Shown in pieces: positions 26,332 through 33,580 of a stretch of 64,000 nucleotides of DNA. A program made the position numbers and the translations under genes. Origin of the DNA: Pseudobdellovibrionaceae bacterium (lineage in GTDB: Bacteria; Bdellovibrionota; Bdellovibrionia; Bdellovibrionales; UBA1609); contig JABJQG010000019.1 of assembly GCA_018663505.1 (NCBI GenBank), positions 1 through 64,000 of the forward strand, read 5' to 3'. Numbering within the stretch: position 1 is the first letter of the stretch; each line of letters starts with the position of its first letter. The notes beneath the pieces were generated by a model, which ran no database searches, had not been told where the DNA came from, and saw only the letters and a list, made by a program, of their open reading frames with translations.

Positions 26332-27606
26332 ATGGCACTTTCAAATAAGCCCTATAAGGGCACTCGAGATTTTTTTCCTCCAGATATGCGTATTCATAAC
26401 GCTATTTTTTCCAGTTTATCTAAGGTAGTGGAAAATTATGGTTATGAACAATATAATGGCCCAATGCTAGAGTCCTTCGATCTTTATGCTGCTAAGACAG
26501 GTGAAGAAATTGTAAACGCTCAGCTTTATCACTTTGAAGATCGTGGAAAAAGAAGGGTGGCTGTGCGCCCAGAAATGACGCCTACATTAGCTCGAATGGT
26601 TTCTCAGCAGGTACAAGAATTACCTAAACCCATACGCTGGTTCAGCCTCCCTAATTTATGGCGCTATGAGCGGCCTCAGAGGGGTCGATTAAGAGAACAT
26701 TGGCAATTGAATGTGGATTTACTGGGGGGCGACACTCGCTTGGCTGATAGTGAAATTTTATCTCTAGCTTTTAACTTGATTAGTGAGTTTAAAGGTCAAG
26801 AGCACATTCAAATTCATATAAACCATCGTGGATTGGTAAATTTTGTTTTTCAAGACCAATTGGGTTTAAGTGCTGAACAGGCTCTACAGGTTTCCAAAGC
26901 TGTGGATGCACGACCAAAAATTGGCGAGGCAGCTTATGAAAAGTGGTTATCTGATCAAGGTGTAAATAGTGATCAAGCTATAAAGCTAGAAGCATTTTTT
27001 AAATCTGATTTTACAAGTTTATGTGAGAATTACCCCTGTGAAGCCATAGATGATCTTAAGGCTATTTTTAAAAACTTAGAATGCTCGGAGGCTCATAAAG
27101 TTTTAATTTTTGACCCAATGATTATGCGAGGCCTTGATTATTATACGGGCTTGGTTTTTGAGATCTTTGATACTTCTCCAGAGAACAACAGAGCTATGTT
27201 TGGTGGGGGACGATACGATAATTTGATTGGTCTTTTTGGAAAGCATCAGCTCTCTGGGGTGGGTTTTGGAATGGGCGATGTTACTTTGAGAAATTTTTTA
27301 GAAACTCATAAACTTATGCCCGCCATTCAGGCTCCTATCGATTATTTTGTGGCGTTAACAAATAAGGACTATTGGTCTTATTCCCAGCAAATATGTAAGG
27401 TTTTACGAGTTAAAGGCCATAGTGTATATGAGGCTTTAAGTGATGTTAAGCTTGCCAATCAATTTAAGCAGGCCCATAAACTGAATTCTAAATTTGTTAT
27501 TATTGTTGGTGAAGACGAGGTGGCTCAAAAACAGTTTCAGCTGAAAGAGTTGGCCACTGGAGAGCAAAAAACATACGCCTTGAGCGAGCTCGAGGCCTTG
27601 GACTAA
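26332..27606 (+). CDS. hisS: Histidyl-tRNA synthetase
   Basis: 424 residues, normal length for a class II HisRS. Motif 1 (YEQYNGPMLESFDLY), motif 2 (RWFSLPNLWRYERPQRGRLREHWQ) and the histidine signatures GLDYYTGLVFE and the motif 3 region MFGGGRYDNLIGLFG are present, followed by the anticodon-binding domain (about 325-424). Charges tRNA-His. The last 14 bases, including the stop, are the outer edge of a 341-bp nested palindrome, and an inverted copy of those 14 bases lies at 27920-27933. The gene itself looks complete. Confidence 0.95.
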   Translation: MALSNKPYKGTRDFFPPDMRIHNAIFSSLSKVVENYGYEQYNGPMLESFDLYAAKTGEEIVNAQLYHFEDRGKRRVAVRPEMTPTLARMVSQQVQELPKPIRWFSLPNLWRYERPQRGRLREHWQLNVDLLGGDTRLADSEILSLAFNLISEFKGQEHIQIHINHRGLVNFVFQDQLGLSAEQALQVSKAVDARPKIGEAAYEKWLSDQGVNSDQAIKLEAFFKSDFTSLCENYPCEAIDDLKAIFKNLECSEAHKVLIFDPMIMRGLDYYTGLVFEIFDTSPENNRAMFGGGRYDNLIGLFGKHQLSGVGFGMGDVTLRNFLETHKLMPAIQAPIDYFVALTNKDYWSYSQQICKVLRVKGHSVYEALSDVKLANQFKQAHKLNSKFVIIVGEDEVAQKQFQLKELATGEQKTYALSELEALD

Positions 27607-27933
27607 CTCACAATTTCTAAATTACGGAGCATTCTTGTTTTTTCAGTTAACAGGTGAACACAAAAATGCTCAAACATGCGGTGCTCATTAAAAATTAAGC
27701 AATAAGCCTCCATTTCTATTTTTTTAACAGCCACACTCAAAGGCTCAAACATGCGGTTCTCGCCCTTCGGGCTGCGATCCGAACTCGCTTTGCGCGCGGC
27801 TGTTAAAAAAATAGAAATGGAGGCTTATTGCTTAATTTTGAACTCCGCTCCGAACTCGCTTTTTGCGCTCACCTGTTAACTGAAAAAACAAGAATGCTCC
27901 GTAATTTAGAAATTGTGAGTTAGTCCAAGGCCT
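27593..27933. repeat. Nested long inverted repeat starting inside hisS
   Basis: The outer arms (27593-27657 and 27869-27933) are a perfect 65-bp inverted repeat. Inside, 27691-27732 and 27798-27839 are a second perfect 42-bp inverted repeat. Two 14-base motifs occur twice as direct repeats: GCTCAAACATGCGG (27668-27681 and 27743-27756) and TCCGAACTCGCTTT (27778-27791 and 27849-27862). So the same core appears once broken between outer and inner arms and once in the central loop, as if one element with its arms had entered another. In RNA it would fold into a very long hairpin that ends hisS transcription. Confidence 0.92.
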
Positions 27934-27985
27934 TTGTCTGGTTGCTAGAGTTGTTATGCCTGTGCTTGTATTTTAGTATAAGTGT

Positions 27986-29893
27986 ATGAAAACTTTTCTT
28001 ATTTTAGAAAATAGCCAGCATGATTATGGAGTTTTAGAGAGAACAATTCTTAAAATTGATTCTGAAATTAAAATTGAGCATTTTACTCATGCCTCAGAGT
28101 TGTATAAGTGGATCAAGTTACAGGTAGAGGAAAAACGTAACAATGAAGGCTTTGTTAGTCCTCAGGTTTTATGTGTTATTTCTGATTACCAGTTGTTGGA
28201 AAATATTAGTTTAGGTTTACTTGATAAAATTCAAAAAATGTTTATTCATGAAGGGTTTACTGATGAGAAGAAGCCATGTGGCTTTGTGATTACAGCATTT
28301 GAAAACGTTGATTTTAATTTAAATGATTTTATTCATCCTAATATCTATAATATTCTATACAAACCTTTTGATGCTCTTCTAACTGAAATTTCGTTGAAGA
28401 TTGCTATTAAGGGTAGAGGCAGGATTGAGCATGATCTGTTTACTTACCAGACGAAAGCTGAAATAGAAATTTTAAAAGATATTAAAACCACTGCAATCAC
28501 AGAGCTTGGGTTTCGTACGGAAAGTGCTCGTGAAATAGCCCTGGGAAAGAAAGCTAGGTATTATAGTTCTATATTGGATTCAGAAAATTTAAGTTACTTT
28601 TTTGCCTATTGTACAAAAAATAAATCAGTGAAGAATGAAGAGAATAAGTTTATAAGTTCATTTAGTTATTTTGGAACATCTAAGAGACATTTGAGTGCGA
28701 TACGTAGGTTTGTGCGATCGCATGATGACCATAAAGAGCTACCGTTAGAAAATAATGAAGCTAAGGTGTCGCCTCGGCAATTTATTTTTATTTCTGCTGA
28801 AGTGGATAATTACAGCACATTTAAAGGTCACATTGACGAGAATTACTTGGACGTGGAGATTAAGTACTATAGTCAACCTTTTGGTTTTTACGAATCATTG
28901 GATAAGAGTTTATTAGATGGCTCTGATCATACAGGCTACGTGGATATGCTTCCCGTGAGAAATGAAATTGTGTTGGAGTTGAATAAAACAAAAACTAGAA
29001 TTTTAAATATTTATGAAGGTGACAAGCCTTTTTCTGATAGTGACCAATTTTTTAATAAATCTTTAAAAGAAATTAAAGAAGATGATAATTTTGTTAAATT
29101 TCTTTTTAACAAAAAAGATGGAGTAAAGGTCATCCAGTTTATGCACACCCCTGTAAAGAATACTATAATACTAAGTATTTCAGACATGGAGAAAACACAA
29201 GTTGATTTGGTAGATTGTTCTGAATCTATAAATGCAGACGGAGACACAGTTTTTGAATTTAAAATAAAACAGCATGTTGCTGATGCTTCTGAGGGGAGAA
29301 TGACAACTAACTTCTCTCGAGTGGATGCTATTTTTGTTGATAAATCATATATTTCAGAGCAGGGGTTTTCCACCTTTAGAAATATGATGAAAACTTTAAA
29401 AACACAATTTGAGCATTTAAGGTTTATTGTTGTATCGGAAACTCCTATCAAGTCTTATGAGCATTTACAGAAGCATATTGAATTTGATGACTATATAGCC
29501 TTACCTTTTGATTCCTTTTATCTTGTGCGTACCTTAAAACAAATGATTCCTCATTTGGTTCAAAAAGGAAAAAATTATTTATCTAGGGAAGGTATTGAGT
29601 ATGAGGTAGTCATTCAGACGGCCTTACCGGTAAGTATTAGTCAAATCTCAGAGTGTCATGTGAGCTTGTCTTATACACGGGCCTTGAAGGTAGGTGATGT
29701 GCGACGCTTTGCTTTGTTTGATGCTAATATTGAAAATTTGCCAGAAATTTGGGGTATGTGTAATCATACAGACAAGGTTTCTGATGGTGAGTACCGTAAT
29801 GATTTTATTTTCTTTGCTCTTAAAGATGTGCATCTTAGCTTTATTCGTCAGTGGATTAAAAAGAACTACATAGAGGCTAAAAACAAAAGCTAA
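27986..29893 (+). CDS. Protein with two receiver-like and two PilZ-like regions
   Basis: 635 residues, soluble. Residues 1-140 resemble a receiver: LILENSQHD, an Asp in VISDYQLL (near 63), Thr in VITAFE and Lys in LYKPFD. Residues about 160-245 look like a PilZ-type barrel. The second half repeats the theme: AIFVDKSYIS, VVSET and ALPFD (about 448-510) mark a degenerate receiver whose KPF Lys is lost, followed by a second barrel (about 530-625). The acidic pocket is incomplete in both, so phosphorylation is uncertain. It may be a signalling scaffold. It stands alone between the hisS palindrome and a terminator. Confidence 0.5.
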   Translation: MKTFLILENSQHDYGVLERTILKIDSEIKIEHFTHASELYKWIKLQVEEKRNNEGFVSPQVLCVISDYQLLENISLGLLDKIQKMFIHEGFTDEKKPCGFVITAFENVDFNLNDFIHPNIYNILYKPFDALLTEISLKIAIKGRGRIEHDLFTYQTKAEIEILKDIKTTAITELGFRTESAREIALGKKARYYSSILDSENLSYFFAYCTKNKSVKNEENKFISSFSYFGTSKRHLSAIRRFVRSHDDHKELPLENNEAKVSPRQFIFISAEVDNYSTFKGHIDENYLDVEIKYYSQPFGFYESLDKSLLDGSDHTGYVDMLPVRNEIVLELNKTKTRILNIYEGDKPFSDSDQFFNKSLKEIKEDDNFVKFLFNKKDGVKVIQFMHTPVKNTIILSISDMEKTQVDLVDCSESINADGDTVFEFKIKQHVADASEGRMTTNFSRVDAIFVDKSYISEQGFSTFRNMMKTLKTQFEHLRFIVVSETPIKSYEHLQKHIEFDDYIALPFDSFYLVRTLKQMIPHLVQKGKNYLSREGIEYEVVIQTALPVSISQISECHVSLSYTRALKVGDVRRFALFDANIENLPEIWGMCNHTDKVSDGEYRNDFIFFALKDVHLSFIRQWIKKNYIEAKNKS

Positions 29894-29910
29894 CAAATGG
29901 ATAAAGGAAA

Positions 29911-29939
29911 AAAAGGCACACAGGAGCTGTGTACCTTTT
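29911..29939. terminator. Bidirectional terminator
   Basis: A 13-bp stem with one mismatch and a GAG loop, flanked by an A-run on the left and a T-run on the right, between convergent genes. Read on the minus strand it begins AAAAGGTACACAG, similar to the GGTAC hairpin in the inverted repeats of the Y1 transposase element. Confidence 0.8.
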
Positions 29940-29979
29940 CATCATTGATCAGATAACATTTGATTCTACTAATATAAAA

Positions 29980-30678
29980 CTAATTTATTTTTACAGTTAC
30001 AGCATGGAATTTACGATTGTGATAATAAAGATCTAGGGTGACCACACCGTCTCTTGAGAGTTTATTTTGTCTAACTTCAATGACAAACTTATTTATGTTT
30101 TGATTTTGTCCATAGCCAAAATTCTGATAGCATTCCTGGGGGTAGTTATATGAGTTACGTCCACCTTGTTGATTATTGATATCTTGATATCTGAGGGCTA
30201 AAATACCTTCGGGGCCATCTGGTCTGAATTTACCACAGATCACAAGTGGTCTGTTTATTGAATTCTTTAGATTGTCTTTAAAATCAATTTTAAGAACAGC
30301 AGGTGTTGCATTGAATACACCCTCAGTATTCAATTCAATTGTGAAGTACTCATCGATTCTAGTGCAATCGCCGCCAAGCCCTGTACTGAAGCATACGCCT
30401 ATGTCTCTCAAGAAGTTTTGATAATAATCCTGATTGATCAATGAACCAATGCGAGAATCTGCTGCTGACCAAGAAGCATGGCCTCTTTCACTTTCGCTCA
30501 CATCACAATCTGAATAATAATCCCTATTTGGACCGTTATAAGAATTTTCATCATCACAGTATGTGTTAACATTGCTTGAATCTGAACGTGGAGAAGAATC
30601 TTTATCACAAGAGATCATTAGAGCTGAAACAGCGATCATAGCTATAAAGATAAATAATCGAGTAAGGTTAGATTTCAT
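29980..30678 (-). CDS. Lipoprotein of unknown function
   Basis: 232 residues. The signal peptide ends in LMISC (lipobox, Cys24), followed by a Ser/Asp/Asn-rich linker with many Tyr and Cys (YCDDENSYNG, YYSDCDVSE). The rest is a beta-rich domain with Cys at GVCFSTGLGGDC, LVICGKF and QECYQ, giving probable disulphides. AAGGA lies 9 bases upstream of the ATG. It faces the receiver/PilZ-like gene across a shared terminator. No known domain recognised. Confidence 0.75.
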   Translation of the reverse strand: MKSNLTRLFIFIAMIAVSALMISCDKDSSPRSDSSNVNTYCDDENSYNGPNRDYYSDCDVSESERGHASWSAADSRIGSLINQDYYQNFLRDIGVCFSTGLGGDCTRIDEYFTIELNTEGVFNATPAVLKIDFKDNLKNSINRPLVICGKFRPDGPEGILALRYQDINNQQGGRNSYNYPQECYQNFGYGQNQNINKFVIEVRQNKLSRDGVVTLDLYYHNRKFHAVTVKIN

Positions 30679-31119
30679 TTTTTACGTCCTTCTTTAGTTT
30701 TATACACCTCCTTATTACAAGAACGAGGCCACATGCGGTAAGTATCTGTAATTACTAAAACTGGCTGATTTTTTTTGGGGTAAAAACTATGTTGAACTCA
30801 GTTTTTGAAAAAATTATATGTCGTTTTTGTAGACGAGAGAGACAAGGAGGGGCTAAGAAGCCTGAAGTTAACTAGCGAAACATCTAGCTTCTCTAATGAG
30901 CGTGATGGTTAAAACTAAATTTAAATTATTGAGATCTTCTAATTAGTCAAGACAAATGATGGATAGAAGATAGGGGTAGAGATTACCTGTGGGGAAGTGC
31001 AGGGGGATTTTGAGAGTTGTAAATACAAATGACTATCTGAACTTAATTCAGATATGTAAAATAAATACGGACTCTTAGAAAAGATAGACAGTTATGATCC
31101 CTTGAACTAAACCTCTACT
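30679..31119. other. 441-bp intergenic region, nothing recognised
   Basis: Lies between two divergent genes, so it must hold their promoters. I see T-rich and A-rich tracts and a short GGGGCTAAGAAGCC dyad near 30850, but no ORF with a ribosome binding site, no tRNA and no riboswitch class I can name. Confidence 0.4.
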
Positions 31120-32913
31120 ATGCCATCAAAAAATCATTCAGATTTTCGCTCCATCACTAGAGAAGCTATTCGACAGATTCCTAAAACGTGGCAACGTTTT
31201 GGGGGGGGCTACATTCAACAGGTCTCAAAGCAGGAGCTGATTTTAGTAAATGTGCTGGCAGTTTTAGTAGGTATTGCCACGGGCTATGCCGCTATTTTGT
31301 TTCGGAAATTGATAGGTTTTTTACAAAATATAATCATGTATCAGAAAATTGGATTTGATTTAGCAGATCCTATTCAGCACACTTTGGGGTTTTGGATTTT
31401 AGCTGTGGTGCCATTGGGGCTTGTTGTATCCACCCTCATTACAAGGTGGTTTGCTGCTGAAGCCAAAGGGCATGGTATTCCAGAGGTTATTGAGGCTGTT
31501 CGTACCCGTGGGGGGCGTATACGAAAACGTATTCTAGCAATTAAGGCACTGTCCTCTAGTGTGACTATTGCCACAGGCGGATCGGTAGGGCGAGAGGGCC
31601 CCATTGTATTGATTGGTTCAACAATAGGTTCGGCATTTGGTCAGTTATCTCATTTGAGCCCCCGTTTAATTAAAACACTTGTTGGTTGTGGTGCCGCAGG
31701 AGCCATTTCTGCCACTTTTAATACCCCCATTGCTGGAGTTATTTTTGCTGTGGAAGTTATTATTTTAGAGTTGAAGACCAAGTCTTTTGTTCCATTGGTA
31801 ACGGCATCCGTTTTTGCAGCTGTGGTTTCTCGATATTATCAGGGAAATGCACCGGCCTTTTTTGTTCCTGAGTACTCACTCAAGGGACCTTCTGAGCTGG
31901 TATTTTATTTTGTTTTAGGATTACTTTCGGGGATAGTTGGCGCTTGGATCATTCGTATTGTTTATGGAATGGAAGACCTGGTGTTGAAATTAAAGATTCA
32001 CTTTTTGTTAAAGCCAGTTTTAGGTGGGTTGATTGTAGCAAGTATAGGGTTGTATTACCCGCAAATTTTTGGTGTAGGGTACGATACTATGACCCAGGTT
32101 TTGCAACAGAATCTCAGCTTATCGCTGATTTTAACTTTGTTAATTTTGAAACCATTAGTTATGAGTATCACTCTGGCAGTGGGTGGTTCGGGTGGGGTAT
32201 TTGCACCATTGCTTTTTATTGGTGCTATGCTGGGAGGGGCTTATGGAACAGTGGTACACTCTCTTTTTCCCGAGCTCACCTCAAGTCATGGGGCTTATGC
32301 ATTAGTAGCAATGGCGGCCTTATACTCTGCCACAAGTCGGGCCACATTTACAGCCATTGTGGTTTTGTTTGAAATGACTTTAGATTATTCTATCATATTA
32401 CCGTTAATGTTAGTTTGTGTGATTGCCGATCAATTTGCTTGGGTGATTCAAAAGGAATCCATTTATTCTTTAAAACTACTTCGAAAAGGTCTTAAGTTTA
32501 TCAATGATATTGGTGTTAACATTATGGGGATCACTTTGGTTAAAGATATTATGACCACAAAAATACAAACAGCCCATGTTAATATGTCCATTGCTGATGC
32601 GGGAAAGGACTTGCTGCCCAGTCATCATTCTGTTTACCCGGTGATAGATGATGAACAAAAACTGTGTGGTATTGTTCATCATGATGAAATTCAAGAATTG
32701 GCAGCCACAGGGGATGTTGACAAAAAGTTGAGTGAGCTTATGGAGGATGCTAAGGCTATAGTTTATGCCAATGATACTGTCCTGCAGGCTGTAAAAAAAA
32801 TTGAAAGTATAAGGGACCCAAGAATACTTGTTGTGGATCGGCGCTATGGGAGATTGCAGGGGATAGTGAGTCCTATTGATTTTGTTCGTTTAAGTGTGGC
32901 TGAAGAAAGCTAA
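31120..32913 (+). CDS. ClC-family chloride channel/transporter with CBS domains
   Basis: 597 residues: about ten or more membrane helices, then a CBS pair from about 470 to the end. The anion-path motifs are GHGIPEV (117-123; Ser of the classic GSGIP is replaced by His), GGSVGREGP (153-161, with the gating Glu159 kept) and GGSGGVFAPLLF (about 350). The gating Glu suggests exchange of Cl- for H+ or gated conduction, but the altered selectivity loop may change the anion preference. The CBS pair probably senses adenine nucleotides. It is transcribed alone; a structured repeat begins 14 bases after the stop. Confidence 0.9.
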   Translation: MPSKNHSDFRSITREAIRQIPKTWQRFGGGYIQQVSKQELILVNVLAVLVGIATGYAAILFRKLIGFLQNIIMYQKIGFDLADPIQHTLGFWILAVVPLGLVVSTLITRWFAAEAKGHGIPEVIEAVRTRGGRIRKRILAIKALSSSVTIATGGSVGREGPIVLIGSTIGSAFGQLSHLSPRLIKTLVGCGAAGAISATFNTPIAGVIFAVEVIILELKTKSFVPLVTASVFAAVVSRYYQGNAPAFFVPEYSLKGPSELVFYFVLGLLSGIVGAWIIRIVYGMEDLVLKLKIHFLLKPVLGGLIVASIGLYYPQIFGVGYDTMTQVLQQNLSLSLILTLLILKPLVMSITLAVGGSGGVFAPLLFIGAMLGGAYGTVVHSLFPELTSSHGAYALVAMAALYSATSRATFTAIVVLFEMTLDYSIILPLMLVCVIADQFAWVIQKESIYSLKLLRKGLKFINDIGVNIMGITLVKDIMTTKIQTAHVNMSIADAGKDLLPSHHSVYPVIDDEQKLCGIVHHDEIQELAATGDVDKKLSELMEDAKAIVYANDTVLQAVKKIESIRDPRILVVDRRYGRLQGIVSPIDFVRLSVAEES

Positions 32914-32926
32914 TGCTGTAGGGTTA

Positions 32927-33194
32927 TGGGTGGGTAGTTTTGAGCTACGGATTTTCGATTGGAACCTTTCCATCCATGGGAAATCAGGGGCTAGCCGCCC
33001 CTGAAACCCGCAATTCTTCAACATCGTGTTGAAGAATTTACAGTAAATTAAATATTTTCTGGTCACTAGAAGTTTATTTTATAGATTCCCCCACACGACG
33101 TGGGGGAATTGGTAGGCTCGGGCCGCCATAGGCCCGATCTCCCATGGATGGAAAGGTTCCAATTGGAAATCCGTAGCTCAAAACTACCTACCCA
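32927..33194. repeat. Structured cloverleaf-like repeat, complete copy 2
   Basis: A closing inverted repeat (32927-32981 with 33140-33194, 52 of 55 pairs) encloses four hairpins in a row: 32984-33004 (8-bp stem), 33013-33037 (11 bp), 33085-33109 (10 bp) and 33118-33137 (7 bp, TCGGGCC/GGCCCGA). The stretch 32966-33127 is the reverse complement of the copy at 85-247. The outer 39 bases of each arm are not in that copy, so they look specific to this locus. Either DNA strand, or its RNA, could fold into a four-armed cross. It fills the gap between the ClC gene and the DUF493 gene. Confidence 0.93.
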
Positions 33195-33234
33195 CTCAAA
33201 TTATCCGAGGACTTTTTGACGTTACTTGAAACTT

Positions 33235-33501
33235 TTAAAGAGAAAGCAGGCCCTTTATAGTGGACGCTTTTTGGTATATGGCAATTACGTGATCAGCGCT
33301 ATCTAATACAATGGAAATTGTGAGACTTGTATATTTGCCTTTTTGTGAATTTTTTTTCTGGCAGTCTATGTTTGGAAAGAGGGCCTCCACCTGAGGAACA
33401 CTTTCAGAAGGAACAATGAATTTAAAATGATACTCTGATGGCCACTGGTGCTCGGACTCCAGAAGGCTTTTTAATTTTATAAAGTCGTCATCTTTTAGCA
33501 T
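33235..33501 (-). CDS. DUF493 (YbeD-like) protein
   Basis: 88 residues, the usual length. The fold is ferredoxin-like: YHFKFIVPSE (strand 1), helix VPQVEALF, GKYTSLTISIVLDSADHVIAIYQK (strand, strand, helix) and a closing KGLLSL. Related to the lipoate regulatory protein YbeD of E. coli, whose role is unclear. Downstream of the RCC1 lipoprotein gene by 79 bases with no terminator seen between them. Confidence 0.8.
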   Translation of the reverse strand: MLKDDDFIKLKSLLESEHQWPSEYHFKFIVPSESVPQVEALFPNIDCQKKNSQKGKYTSLTISIVLDSADHVIAIYQKASTIKGLLSL

Positions 33502-33580
33502 GGAATCAGTCTAGCATTTCCAGCCTCATAAATCTAGTTGCACGTGATTTATTTTCAATTCGAAACTATAAAAGGTAGGG

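Noticed and set aside
27593-27933. The palindrome as a fold-back assembly or library artefact
   Set aside because: A fold-back would be symmetric throughout. Here perfect arms alternate with clearly imperfect stretches and the direct repeats are offset, so a real structure is more likely.
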